The notes under the pieces: generated by a model
Seen by the model: only the letters and a program-made list of their open reading frames with translations
The model's database searches: none
What the model was told of the DNA's origin: nothing
Program-made: the position numbers and the translations under genes
NCBI GenBank assembly: GCA_029204225.1
Contig: CM055113.1
Coordinates: 10,690,364 to 10,754,363, forward strand
From: Diphasiastrum complanatum
Taxonomy: Eukaryota; Streptophyta; Lycopodiopsida; Lycopodiales; Lycopodiaceae
Direction: 5' to 3'
Length of the DNA: 64,000 bases
In this document: in pieces, positions 11,207 through 22,199 of the stretch
Layout: every line of letters starts with the position of its first letter
Numbering within the stretch: position 1 is the first letter of the stretch

Positions 11207-11450
11207 GTATGTCACTCATTCTCAAAACCTGTAAAATTGCAGAGGATTATTGTTTTGTCTTGAAGCAATGTTTGGATTTGGTACAGGTTTATGCTAAAAC
11301 TTTTCTGCTACATAGAATCAAGTGGAACAGTTTAGCAAGTTGCTCTAACGTCTACCCTAGAGACTCCAGATCATAGTTTGATTGATACTATGACAGGAAG
11401 TAACAACTTCTTTTATGATGTTACTGTTCTAATAAGGTTGCATGTACATA

Positions 11451-11490
<40 letters not shown>

Positions 11491-11829
11491 GAGCTATGGC
11501 ACCCTCCCGCTGCAAGCCCACCCGACCATGCTCTCCCTCATCTCCCCCGCTTTCTTTTCTCCCCTATGCCCTGCTTTACACTCTGCCCCTCAACGCTGCT
11601 GCTGCTGCGCAGCAGCCCCCTCTTCACCTTCATCCACCTCTTCTTCTTCTTCTTCTTCTTTTGTTGTTGTTTCTTCGTCTTCTTTACCTATCAGTAGCCT
11701 AACTCTCTCATACCCCTATTGTCAAGAACCATATACTCCCACAAAGGCAGTTGAATCATACTTCGCTTCCAGCCTGATTGTGCTACTGCAAGATTCTCAA
11801 GGGGTGAAGGCAGAAAGAGCTACAAATGG
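11207..11829 (+). other. Intron start, (CT)n and low-complexity tract
   Basis: A (CT)n run at about 11455-11489 is followed by Pro/Ser/Leu-coding low-complexity sequence with CTG, CTT and TTC triplet runs (11590-11690). Overlapping frames at 11442-11702 and 11528-11833 exist only because of this composition. I call no gene. Confidence 0.5.
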
Positions 11830-12085
11830 TTAAACTCAAAATGTCAGAGAGGCTAATAGCAAGCTGCAAAAGGAGGTCGTTATGTTGAGACAAGAATTCA
11901 TAGTCCCGCCTGTCCTCAAAAACATTGAACAAACTAAAAAAATCTGAAGACAAAATCAAGAAGCAGAAAGACGAAACTCTCTTTTGGGCGACAATTCTCA
12001 AAAAACATAGTAAACCAAGTGCTGCTATTTCTTCAGTTGTATCAGGCACACTTTCAGATGAGAAATCTAGGGTGTAGAAAGCTTT
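11830..12085 (+). pseudogene. Second LINE ORF1-like fragment
   Basis: The plus strand encodes EDKIKKQKDETLFWAT followed by KPSAAISSVVSGTL. This lines up with ENKIEKQKEEALSWAS and KPRAPISSAISTTI of the minus-strand fragment at 7812-8476. The stretch before it is lysine/leucine rich with stops. It lies upstream of, and in the same orientation as, a LINE 3' end at 12780-12832, so it may be the remains of that LINE. Confidence 0.4.
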
Positions 12086-12199
12086 ATACTCAAAATGCTC
12101 TTGAAGAAGCAATTTTTTTTCTTGAGACTACACTTGAGCATCATACTTGTTGCACATAGGCTCACAAAACCCCAAGTAAATACACAGAAATACCCAAAA

Positions 12200-12640
12200 A
12201 ATTTGTCACTTTATTAATCTCAAGCAAATGTACATAGATCAACAAGCAAACATGAGGGCTCTATTGCAACTCTCCTCCCAACCATAGCTGCATAGGAATA
12301 AGATAGGGAATGCCTAGCAAGGCTCACACTATATCCGCTCAAGCACCCCTATATCCTGACACATCCCAACATCAGCACATGGCAAAATCCATGCACAGTC
12401 AACACTTGTCACTTGGCAGTGCCCTGACACATAGGCAAGCTAGTGCTAGTATGTAGACTGTCTGCCACTCATAGTTTGGACCAAGTGTCCCAATGAGCAT
12501 ATGGCACATCTTGTTGACTAGTCCATTGGCCGTCCGCACTCATGCACTAGACCAACTGTCTTAGTGAGCATATGGCACGTGTCTTGTTGACCGGTCAACC
12601 TTCCCTACTTTTTAAGAGGGCAGTCCAGCAGACTCTCATG
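12200..12640 (+). repeat. Dispersed repeat, copy 1 (partner at 57285-57660)
   Basis: Bases from about 12350 (ACATCAGCACATGGCAAA...) can be aligned by eye with 57430 onwards: CCATGCACAGT, ACACTTG, CATAGGCAAGC, CACTCAT, GGACCAAGTGTCC and GAGCATATG recur in the same order. Weaker similarity extends left to about 12200. No protein is encoded. It could be an LTR fragment, but no terminal structure is clear. Confidence 0.55.
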
Positions 12641-12779
12641 AGACCCAATATCCCCTTAGCCATCTCAAAATCAGTCGCCACGACTGATATGTACATTGCA
12701 ATTCACAATTTTCTCCACAGGTTGTCGAGCCAAACTGCGAGGTTCCCAAATCTATATGGATCATGATCTTATGTATATA

Positions 12780-12826
12780 CAAGTTAGTCTTAAATGCCTT
12801 TTGGCATGGAAAAGACATTAAGAAAA

Positions 12827-12860
<34 letters not shown>
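12780..12860 (+). repeat. LINE 3' end (older copy) followed by (CT)n
   Basis: The sequence ATGCCTTTTGGCATGG followed by AAAAGACATTAAG also occurs at 21178-21207, the 3' end of the next LINE. ATGCC-TTTT-GGCAT is a perfect 5-bp stem with a 4-base loop. In both places a pyrimidine tract with (CT)n follows. Confidence 0.6.
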
Positions 12861-12862
<2 letters not shown>

Positions 12863-12899
12863 TGGCGGCTCTCTGATCATTCGTTCCTTTCCTTCGCTA

Positions 12900-15423
12900 T
12901 TGGCCACCTTCCACCACCGCAATCTCCATCACAATCCACACTACCCCGTGGACCCAAATACACTTTCCATCCCTTCTACATACCACTCTACCAAGAATTC
13001 ATTGCCTCCTTACTTCACTCTTTCCCACACAACAAACCACTGGAATCTGAAGCCACCTTCCTCACCACTTCTCTCCATACTACTGCATCTCTGGCTTTTC
13101 CATCTAAACCTCACAACAACAAGCCATCTCATTCGCGATCACCTCAACCTTTCCATCCACCATGGTATGACGCGGAATGTCCCTTCATCACACTGTCACG
13201 CATGCTCGTTTCCATGCCCCCATCTGCTTCGTTCCTCATGGCAATTTTATAACCGCACACTCCATTTCAAAACACATGCCTACGATGACTCCGAAGGAAA
13301 ATGCCTCGTGGACCTCCTTTTCAGCTCTTCTTCTGGTGCCTTTCGGCGTGAGTTTATCCCCCATGCCCCACCCCCTCTCCTGGACGACCTCTGTATCTGG
13401 ACCGATTTGCTACTAAGCTATAAACTATCCCCACTGATACGCCCATGTCCCTTCTCTCCTCGACCTTCGGACTTTACCTTCTTCACCCCCGATTTGGTCG
13501 TTGCGGCAATCAAAAGACTGAAAACCCATTGAACCAGAGACATTGAAGATCTTGAATCTGAGCTACTGATTCACGCTGCTGACACACTTGCCCCAACACT
13601 ATCCACTCTCCTCAACCATGCTGTTGTCGAAGGCTTCCCATCCTCTTGGTGCACTAACATTATACACCCTATCCATAAAAATGGTTACCCCATGTTACCT
13701 GGTAATTACCACACTATCGTGATTGGGCATGTTCTCGCGAAGTTATATGGCACCATCCTTGAGTCTGCAGTTAGTACAAAGGCAGAGTCCAGGAGATTGC
13801 ATGCATTGGGTCAGGCTGGGTTCCGTGCTCATTACTCCACTATTGATCATATCTTCACACTTTGAGCTCTTATTGAGGAAGCTAGGCATAGGAAGGAAAA
13901 GGTTTACTGTTATTTTGTGGACTTTAGGAAAGCCTTTGACTCTGTCCCACGCTCACTGCTTATCCAGAGACTTTGCGACCTGGGTTTCTGATATTATTCT
14001 AGCTGTCATGGCTCTCTATGAGAGGGTTTTGAGTTGCTTTCGTCACAGCAGTGGCATTTTTGAGCAAATCTGGAGTACTATTGGGGTTAAGCAGGGGCGC
14101 TCTCTTTCACCAGTTCTCTTTGGACTATACATTGATGAGTTGGAGAGGGTCATTTTTCAGTGTGGCGGGGACGGTTGTAGGCTTGGGGATATTCTGATTG
14201 CTATCCTCCTCTATTCGGATGATGTGGTACTAGTCTCGCACACCAGAGAGGGATTACAACGACAGTTGGATTGTTTACACACCTTTTGTACTTGGTGGGG
14301 CTTAGGGGTGAACATCTCGAAGACCAAAGTCATGGTCTTCAACACTTCTCGGGCTTTCATGCAGCGCGAGGAGCTTATCTTTGATGAAATAGCCTCTAGA
14401 TGTGGTTTCTTCATACACTTACCGGGGTGTGCTCTTCATTGGCCCTACATTCAGTATGAGATAGGCGGCTACTTCGAGACTCGGGAAAGGTCACTCTTCC
14501 CTTGTTCAGTTGGAGAGATTTTGCTTCCGTAAGTCCATTCGGGATGCCTCGAGTAAGTGTAGACTTTTTGACATCATTGTCACCCCTTCAGCCTTGTATG
14601 CAGCAGAGATATGGTGTACATGCCTCTCCTCTTCACATTGGGCCAGCATTTCACACTTGCAGACCACTATGTTAGTTTGCATGATTCGGGCGAAGCCTTC
14701 TGTTCCACACGAGATCATCCTTGCTGAGTTTGCCACCCCCCCCCATTCAAATAGAGGCAGCCTTCCAGCTTATCACGTACATCTAGAGAGCTCAGGCACT
14801 TCCTGATGTAGAGCAGAGGTATACACGAATTGCACTCATGTCCTCCCACCATCTTTAGGCTCAGGGATACCGGTTGTCATGGTTCTCTCAAGCATTACAT
14901 TTCCTCATGGAGGCATTTGGTATTTCTATTATGGATCTCCCCTCGGGTACACACCAGTACATTAGACGGTTTTTATATAGAGCATATCTTGATCATACTT
15001 GGCGACGTCAATTGGGGGTTAAGCCTGATTACTACCGGGCTCACTTTTTGGAGCAGGATATTGCTGGCTTTCTAGTTCTACCTTGATATTTGACCTCAGG
15101 ATTATCACACAGTTTCCGTTTCACTTTGGGACAGTTCAGAGTATCCTCACATCAGTTGGCTATTGAGACCGGCAGATACTAGGGTACCCCATGAGAGGAG
15201 AGATTATGCCTGTTATGTTCTTTACATGAGGTGGAGTCCGAGGAGCACTTCATCTTCAGATGCCCTATATATTATGCGATTAGAGGGAGTTACCACTGTC
15301 TATTCTGGGACATGGCTATTACACTCCAATCGCTCATTGCATATGAGGACCCTCGCTGTGTTGCACTTATTATACAAGAGATGGTCTTGCTACGACATGA
15401 TATGTACCAGTTAGCTCACAAGT
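12900..15423 (+). pseudogene. LINE ORF2 reverse transcriptase, multiply broken
   Basis: The frame from 12900 carries the region before RT. After a stop at 13530-13532 it continues with LPGNYHTIVIGHVLAKLYG, QAGFRAHYSTIDHIFTL and YCYFVDFRKAFDSVPRSLL, the latter holding the first catalytic Asp. The frame then shifts; 13990-14520 carries GVKQGRSLSPVLFGLYIDEL and the catalytic LLYSDDVVLVS (YADD box, here YSDD), then VNISKTKVMVF. Further frames give ALYAAEIW and ESEEHFIFRCPIYYAIRG, a C-terminal Cys/His segment. Stops and frameshifts (for example 13863 and near 13990) make it non-functional. It would nick target DNA and copy LINE RNA there. No endonuclease domain was recognised upstream. Confidence 0.75.
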
Positions 15424-15762
15424 TGTTAGAAATAAATGACTATGCTAAAGTTAATCCATAGGTTACTTTGACCCAAAAGGTCGAGATTTGTGTATCCATG
15501 GGTATTTAGTTATTTAGGCCATCTAAGTTTGTCTTAAGTTCAGTTGGACCCAATTTTGGTCATGTACTGACTCGTGGGTCCTTAGGGGTTTAATTTTGTT
15601 TAGGGGCCCTATCTTGACTTTTGGGGGTGCCCTACATTTAGTAAGTGGTTAACCTTAGGGTTTGGTGGCATTTGGCCACATCCAGGTAGAGTACTTAGAT
15701 GCTCATTGTGTATTCCATTTTTACAGTTTGGCTAAGCATTGCCCTCTATTGCTCTTGTTGCT
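15424..15762 (+). repeat. 5' LTR of copia D (matching part)
   Basis: About 339 bases match the 3' LTR at 20298-20641 with few changes. Similarity ends at GTTGCTGCTTTTTT versus GTTGCTGTTTTCTC. The remaining about 107 bases of the 3' LTR have no clear counterpart here except isolated GGGCGCCCA motifs. Confidence 0.85.
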
Positions 15763-16275
15763 GCTTTTTTGTCTCTTTTCAGGTTGAAGGAGGGCGGCCA
15801 TCAGAGATCTTGGAGGAGCAATTTTTGGTACCCAAAAATTATAATCTGAAATCTGATTTTTATGCAACCATTTTCAGCAAGTTATGTTTGGAGGAGGGCG
15901 CCCAGAAATCTGCTACTGATTTTTGGTTGTGATTTCTCCTTATCTTGCTGTTTTTGTTTTCAGGTTTGCATTTGTGTAGGAGGGCGCCCAAAATTCAGCA
16001 AACCCTATTCAGGGTTAGGTCAACTTGTGGCTGGAAATGTGCAGATTCTCAGTAAGTAGTAGGGCGCTTTCAACAGCCCTATTGGAGAGTGTGTTGATCA
16101 CACTATTTGGCTAGGCTTCAATCGAAGCTAACCTAATTTTCAAGAAGCTGGTTTTTTTGTGCAGAAAGACAGCCATCTATCCATTATCTTTTGGGCACTT
16201 TGGTTGCAGATTGAAAGACATCTTGTGCTCCTACTTTCAACTCTTTGTTTGCTGCAAATTTTTGAGTAGATTTGG
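15763..16275 (+). other. Rearranged 5' region of copia D
   Basis: This stretch should hold the LTR end, primer site and start of gag but has none recognisable. Instead it has diverged repeats built around TTTTCAGGTT and GGAGGGCG(G/C)CC (near 15780-15800, 15892-15902 and 15978-15988). GGGCGCCCA also occurs once in the 3' LTR at 20667-20675. I infer an expansion or replacement in the 5' LTR together with a deletion reaching into gag. Confidence 0.5.
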
Positions 16276-17045
16276 TTGTGGAAAGGCTCTCTTTCCTATC
16301 TACTACAAGCTGAAATTTTGTTGGAGGTAACGGCTAAAGAATCGGAAGTCAAAAATCCAGCAAGAGTGGTGTATCTTAGAAATCAGCTTTCTTTGTTGAA
16401 GATGCAAGAAGGGGATCAAGTGACCAATCACTTGACGAAGATCAAGGATCTTCGTGAGGAGCTTCTCAATATTGATGAAATAATTGAGGATGCTCAATTT
16501 GTTTCCATTACTCTCAACTCATTACCTTCATATTATCTTCCATTTGTTTCATCTTTGAGTATCTCTCTTAGGGGACAACAACTCTCCTTTGATGAACTTG
16601 TTGGCTGCTTCTTCAAGAGGAGCAAACGAGGCAAAACTTTGCGGGTGACACTCAACAAGATCAAGCTTTCTTCATGAAAGGGAAGGGCAAAGGCAAGTCA
16701 AAAGGAAAGGGGCAGCCTCCTTCCAAGGATGAGCAAAAACCGGTTGGAGGTCAAAATGTCAACACTCAAAAGAAGAAAGGGAAGTGCCATTATTGCAAAA
16801 GGTATGGGCACTTCATCAAGGATTGTAAGAAGAAGCTTGCGAAAGAGGAGAGTAAAGGAATTGATACTAGTGCTTCACTTGCTACTTTGGAGCAAAAGCT
16901 TGAAGCTAGTGGTGATCTCTTCAACCAAGACTATGCTTTTGTGTCTAATATTGCTTCTACTAGTATTACTACATCTATGAGGAATTCAGATTTTGTTTTG
17001 CAAGTTGCTAATTTTCAGCCCATTGAATGGGTGATCGTCATATGA
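16276..17045 (+). pseudogene. Copia Gag, N-terminally truncated (element D)
   Basis: Frame 16276-16677 covers the second half of the copia Gag domain (YLRNQLSLLKMQEGDQVTNH, ITLNSLPSYYLPFV). A stop at 16675 and frame change lead to 16674-17045, with a lysine-rich linker and a CCHC knuckle CHYCKRYGHFIKDC. The N-terminal Gag half, normally containing the W-K motif, is missing. The 3' end of the frame stops just after QPIEWVIVI, where the protease should begin. Confidence 0.75.
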
Positions 17046-17624
17046 CTTCTCGCAAAGAATCATTCACTAAATTAGTGAAAATGCAAAATGGAAGTAAGGT
17101 ACAATGTGCGGATGATGCATCTTATTCTATTCATGGAATTGGAATTGTAGCCATCATTTTGCCTAATGGTGAAAAAAAGTACATTAAGAATGTGCTTTAT
17201 GTTCTAGGAATCAAGAAGAATCTTCTTTCGGTTTCAACTATGTTGAAGCAAGGAGTAGTTGTTGAGTTCAAAGAAGATAAGTGTCTTGTCAAGGATCCTA
17301 AAAGATCACTCTTGATTATTGTTTCGGGAACGATGCATGCTGGTTTATTCATTATGAATACCTATGAGCGACGAATTCCCTCTACATGTCTTGTTGCTTC
17401 AACATCACAATCATTGGAGTTGGCTGAATTGTGGCACACAAGGTTTGGGCATCTCAACTTTGCAAGTTTGAAGAAGCTGAAGACATTCCTACTATTGAGC
17501 AACCGGAAGGGCATGTATGGGAGGGGTGCATACTTGGAAAGTTTCAAAGGAAACCTTTTCCAATTGATGGAATTATAAGGGTTCTTGATAAATTTGATTT
17601 GGTTCATAGTGTGTTTGTGGTCCA
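17027..17624 (+). pseudogene. Copia protease and pre-integrase zinc region (element D)
   Basis: Frame 17027-17578 has the protease body (YIKNVLYVLGIKKNLLSVS) and the pre-integrase WHTRFGHLNFASL with its two His. The catalytic D-S-G motif is absent: sequence passes directly from WVI to RHMTS, so a small out-of-frame deletion near 17038-17041 has removed the active site. A second frame shift near 17480 puts the CxxC part in frame 17431-17628, where the first Cys reads Trp (HVWEGCILGK). Both domains are dead. Confidence 0.75.
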
Positions 17625-20228
17625 ATGAGGACCGAATCCATTGGAAAGTGCATCTATTTTGTGACTTTTATTGATGACTTTTCTCGTTTTACATGGATCT
17701 ATCCTATGAAGGCTAAATCGGAAGTTTTTCAACGTTTTAAAGATTTTCTAGCAATGGTGGAAAATCAGTCTGGGCATTCTTTGAAGACCTTACGCACCGA
17801 TCGAGGAGGGGAATACATTAAGAATACGTTCGGTGCATTTCTTCGAGAAAAGGGAATTCTACATCAAATGACAACTCCCTATACGCCTCAACAAAATGGT
17901 GTTGCCGAGCGGAAGAATCGCACACTTATGAAGATGGCCTGTTGCATGCTCAAAGCAAAGGGGCTGCCTCACAAGTTTTGGGCTGAAGCGATTATAACGG
18001 CAACATACATAAGCAATCGTTGTCCTACTAAAGCATTGAAAGTATTAACTCCTTATGAAGTTTGGTATGGAAAGAAGCCTACAATCTCTCACTTTTGCAT
18101 TTTTGGTTGTACGGCTTATGCTTTTGTTCCAAATAAACTTCGTACAAAGCTTGAGGATAAAGGAGTTAAATGCATTTTTGTTAGCTATAGTAGTGAAAAC
18201 AAGGGCTATAGGCTGTTCAATTTGAGCACTAACAAGATTTTTGGTAGTTGTGATGTGCATTTTGATGAAAAGAATTCATTGGATGTGGCCCCAACTCATA
18301 TCTTGAAGGGGGACAGCCCACATAGTGTGAATGTTGAAGTTTTTCCAGATTTGGTACCATCTTCTATTGCTGGAGATAAGGGGCAACAATCAACCAGTTT
18401 CGACCTGCCCAACACCTCATCAAGTTTAGAGCCTAATGTTCATCAAGAACCGCCCATTGTTGCTCATAATCAGCCTGCAGGAACTGTTGGACAGCAAGGA
18501 CCAGTTTTGGAAGATCTTGGACAGCCAAGTGCGGTGTTGGAGGATCTTGGACAACAAATTGTAAGAAGAGACATGGCTGTTGGACAGCCCAAAACAGTCC
18601 CACGGTGGCTGTTGTTGACTTTGCGGGACAGCAAAGTAAGTTCATTTTATGATGGAAAGACACGTGCCTCTACAAAATCAGTGGACTATGCTGATTTTTC
18701 AGATTTTGCTCTTACATCTCATGGAGATGTTGCAGAAGAACCTGTTTTCTATGAGCAGGCCAAGGGAGTAAAATGTTGGGAGGATGCGATGCAAGATGAG
18801 TATGACTCACTTATGAAGAACCAGATTTGGGTTCTTGTCGATCTTCCTCATGGGAAGAAGGCAATTGGTTCTAAATGGGTATACAAAATCAAGTATAAGG
18901 CAGATGGTACCATTGAAAGGTACAAGGCAAGGCTCGTTGCCAAAGGCTATGCTCAGCGAAAGGGGATTGATTATGAGGAGACTTTTTCTCCTACTGCTTG
19001 GATGACTACCATGAGGGTAGTAACCTCTTTGGCTGCCCACTTTGATTGGCGTTTGCGACAACTTGACATAAAGACAACATTCCTCAATGGTGATCTCAAT
19101 GAGGCAGTGTACCTTCAACAACCTGCTGGTTTTTTGGTTGAAGGCCAAGAAGATAAAGTTTGTCTTGTCAAGAAGGCACTTTATGGACTGAAGCAAGCTC
19201 CGAGGATGTGGTGTCAAAAGATACATGCCTACTTTTGTGATCGAGGGTTTACTAATAGTCCTAGCGAATCTACTCTTTATGTCAAGCATACTTCAGATTA
19301 TATCATCATTATTTTGCTTTATGTTGATGATATTATTATTACGGGAAGCAATGAGCAGCAGATTGATGCGATAATACTTGATCTTGGTGTGGTTTTTGAA
19401 ACCTCAGATTTAGGCCTATTGCACTTTTATCTTGGTCTTGAATTTGTACAAGAAGGGGCTGGAATTTTCATCTCTCAAGAACGCTACATTGGGCAGATTT
19501 TGAAGCGGTTCAAGATGGAAGATTGCAAGCCGGTTGCTACACCTATGGAGACAGGTCTGAAATTAAGTAGTCAAGGTGATGGTGAATCATTTGACACTAC
19601 TTTATATTGTCAAGCTATTGGGTGTCTTATTTACCTATGTGATTCAAGACCGGACATTTCTTATAGTGTCTCACTCATGAGTCAATTCATGCATGCCCCG
19701 ATGACATCACATTGGAAAGCATTGAAGAGGATCTTTCAATATCTTCAAGGAACAAGAAGTCATGGACTAGTTTTTCCTGCTTGTGATGATGCATGTTTGG
19801 TTGGTTTTAGTGACTCGGATTGGGGTGGAGATCAAGACACTAGACGCTCTACAAGTGGACATTGCTTTTTTTATGGAAATTCTGCAATTTCTTGGTCAAG
19901 TAAAAAGCAGCCCACTGTTGCTACTTCTTCTAGTGAGGCAGAATATAGAGCGATATTTTCAGCCACAACATAGTGTTTATGGCTGAGAAGACTACTTGTT
20001 GACATGAAGTTTGGCGAGCCCTCAGCCACTCTTATCTTGAGTGATAATCAAAGTGCTATTGCCATTGCACGGAATCCTGTTTTTCATGCGAGGACGAAGC
20101 ACATCGAGATCCATTATCACCTTGTTCGGGAGAGACTTCATGATGGCGACATTTTACTTGAATATTGTCCTACGGAGGCACTAAGGCATTGCCTAGAGTC
20201 AGATTTGAAGCTTTATGCAAAGCTTTAA
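17625..20228 (+). pseudogene. Copia integrase, reverse transcriptase and RNase H (element D)
   Basis: A 782-codon frame (17625-19973) has integrase with FIDDFSRFTW, LRTDRGGEY and NGVAERKNRT. The second Asp and the Glu are 35 residues apart, as expected. Then come RT motifs (QLDIKTTFLNG, KKALYGLKQAPRMW, catalytic LLYVDDIIITGS) and RNase H start (GFSDSDWGGDQDTRRSTSG, SSSEAEYRA). A stop at 19971-19973 cuts RNase H; it continues in 20004-20228 with LSDNQSAIAIARNP and RTKHIEIHYHLVRE. The ADIFTK motif is lost in a frame shift near 20180. The integrase-RT part is surprisingly long and open compared with the rest. Confidence 0.85.
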
Positions 20229-20297
20229 ATTTGATACCACGTGTTGGTTTTGTTACATACTGAAGATTTCAGTTTTTGCATTGTCATTTAAGGAGGG

Positions 20298-20748
20298 TGT
20301 TAGAAATAAATGACTATGCTAAAGTTAATCCATAGGTTACTTTGACCCAAAAGGTCGAGATTTGTGTAACCATGGGTATTTAGTTATTTAGGCCATTTTA
20401 AGTTTGTCTTAAGTTTAGTTGGACCCAATTTTGGTCATGTACTGACTCGTGGGTCCTTAGGGGTCTAATTTTGTTTAGGGGCCCTATCTTGACTTTTGGG
20501 AGTGCCCTACATTTAGTAAGTGGTTAACCTTAGGGTTTGGTGGCATTCGGCCACATCCAGGTAGAGTACTTAGATGCTCATTGTGTATTCCATTTTTACA
20601 GTTTGGCTAAGCATTGCTCTCCATTGCTCTTGTTGCTGTTTTCTCTCTCTCTCTCTCTTAGAGTTGGGCGCCCAGCCTCTTCTCTCTTGTTTTCTGTGGA
20701 GATTGATTGATAACTAGATCTTGGTGACATGACTCTTGCTTTCTTACA
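20298..20748 (+). repeat. 3' LTR of copia D
   Basis: It starts TGTTAGAA right after the purine tract and ends TTACA, 451 bases, followed by target duplication CAAGT. It contains a short (CT)n run at about 20642-20658 and one GGGCGCCCA motif. Confidence 0.88.
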
Positions 20749-20753
20749 CAAGT

Positions 20754-21222
20754 CACATCCTAGCTCTTAGGCTCAGATTACTTCATTTTTCTCTAGGAGA
20801 TGACCATGCCGAGACATCGAGTCTGATGATGACAACGACGATACACCACCTCACAGATATCAGAGACAATGCATCACTCATAGTCATGCGGCAGCTCGTA
20901 CTACCCGTCCTATCATGAGAGCACATAGTTCTCACCCTCCTAGACAACGTCAGCGACAATCCGTATTACCTCCTACTACAGCTCGCATCACATCCTTTTT
21001 CAGCAGCAGTGCCAGATGATATGATTTTATTCTTAACAGTTTTTTTGCTCCCACTTGCTTGACAATTTGTAGTTTACAGTTATGTTGTTCATCTTTTATG
21101 CATAGTTTTTTCTTGGAGACGTTTATATACGCTCCCATGGTTACCCCATACTTGACATGTACTTTTATCTGTCTTATATGCCTTTTGGCATGGAAAAGAC
21201 ATTAATAAAGCTTTTTCTTCTG
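20754..21222 (+). mobile_element. LINE 3' part after the copia insertion
   Basis: Sequence after the second CAAGT continues the LINE. It codes a basic, glutamine-rich tail (PPRQRQRQSVLPP, ARITSFF) with stops, then an untranslated region and the shared 3' end with the ATGCC/GGCAT hairpin at 21178-21191. A poly-C run and (CT)n tract (about 21228-21292) follow. Confidence 0.6.
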
Positions 21223-21229
21223 CCACCCC

Positions 21230-21272
<43 letters not shown>

Positions 21273-21756
21273 GCTCTCTCTCTCTCTCTCCGAGAGCTTC
21301 TCGGTCATGGCCTTCCAGATGGATCAGGCACCAAAAATTAAACTCGTTCATGTTGTCGAACGAATAGTGACAAAGTCTTGCGCAAGTTATGGTTTTGTAG
21401 TCTTGCCAACTCCATCCATGTCTTGTTAGTCTTCTACTGCTTCACACTATGCAACTTCATCGGGGACTTTGAGAATTGTAGTTACTTGGAACTTTATCAA
21501 CATGGACATGGAAATTGAATTCTAAATCAGTTGATCACAAGATGGAAGAAAGGAGGTAGTAAACAAGATGTGGCGTTTTTAACCTCGATATAAAATTTGT
21601 GTAGATCTCTTCCTATCTCCAAAATCAACATAAGAGATTGAAATGTTATAGGTATTTTATTATGAAGGTGAACAGGAGACAAAAGGGAGCTAGATAGTAA
21701 AGCAAGATTCCTTTACAAAGAAAGTTCAGTTTAAAAAAGAGATTTATGAACATAAA

Positions 21757-22017
21757 GTGAACTCTACATTAGATGTTTTCTCATTGATGGAATGTGAAAA
21801 TATTTTTGATACTGCCAAAGAAAACATGACAATTGAGAATGAGCATGCTAGAGTGGACCCTATGCTAGATGATACTTTCCTCATTAATGGATTTAAGGAA
21901 GAAGGGAACACTATCTTAGAGGACCATTCATTCCATAGAATGAACATTTCAAAAAGCTCCTACAACAACTATCTTTACGAAGCTCACTGTCACAAGCTTC
22001 TCCCTCCGACCTCATGA
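21757..22017 (+). other. Unrecognised 86-codon frame
   Basis: The frame includes MECENIFDTAKENM and NGFKEEGNTILEDHSFHR. It matches nothing I know. It lies just before gypsy remnants and could be a spacer between Gag and protease of a decayed gypsy element, but that is only inference from position. Confidence 0.2.
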
Positions 22018-22199
22018 ACCTTGAAGGTCAGTGCGAAGAATGATCCTCCTTCCTTACAATGTATTAAGATAAGTATTGGTGTGTGCCTCTATGGAAGCAA
22101 CAGACAAATCTAACTCTCACATTTGGTCGGCTATCTTGCGTGCATCCTACCACACACGTGACAATGTGGATCCTTTTGCTAAGCTTTCTTGATTTCTTC

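Larger units (their letters stand above)
15424..20748 (+). mobile_element. Ty1/copia retrotransposon D inserted in the LINE
   Basis: LTRs start at 15424 and 20298 with TGTTAGAAATAAATGAC; the 3' LTR ends TTCTTACA at 20748. Five-base target duplications CAAGT lie at 15419-15423 and 20749-20753. A polypurine tract AAGGAGGG (20290-20297) precedes the 3' LTR. Internal order is gag, protease, integrase, RT, RNase H, diagnostic of copia. The 5' LTR matches the 3' LTR only for about 340 bases, no primer site is seen, and Gag lacks its N-terminal half, so the 5' end has been rearranged. The two LTRs differ at roughly 10 positions over the shared part. Confidence 0.9.
12826..21222 (+). mobile_element. 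LINE (non-LTR retrotransposon), split by copia element D
   Basis: The LINE body runs from about 12826 to 15423 and resumes at 20754, ending near 21222. The parts are separated by element D and its target duplication CAAGT (15419-15423 and 20749-20753). Joining across the duplication keeps the frame around LAHK. The reverse transcriptase lacks the usual plant L1 wording; ALLYSDD-type catalytic site, GLYIDELE and a C-terminal Cys/His segment are seen. I cannot fix the clade; it does not read like the common plant L1 or RTE families. Confidence 0.75.

Noticed and set aside
11286-11380. Alternative last exon of the SDS22-like gene starting VYAKT
   Set aside because: It begins after a usable AG but does not continue like the family C-terminus, while 24654-24731 does and joins in phase.
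11442-11833. Possible small secreted or Pro-rich protein after the (CT)n tract
   Set aside because: Two overlapping frames are open because of low-complexity pyrimidine triplets; no start context, signal peptide or homology is convincing.
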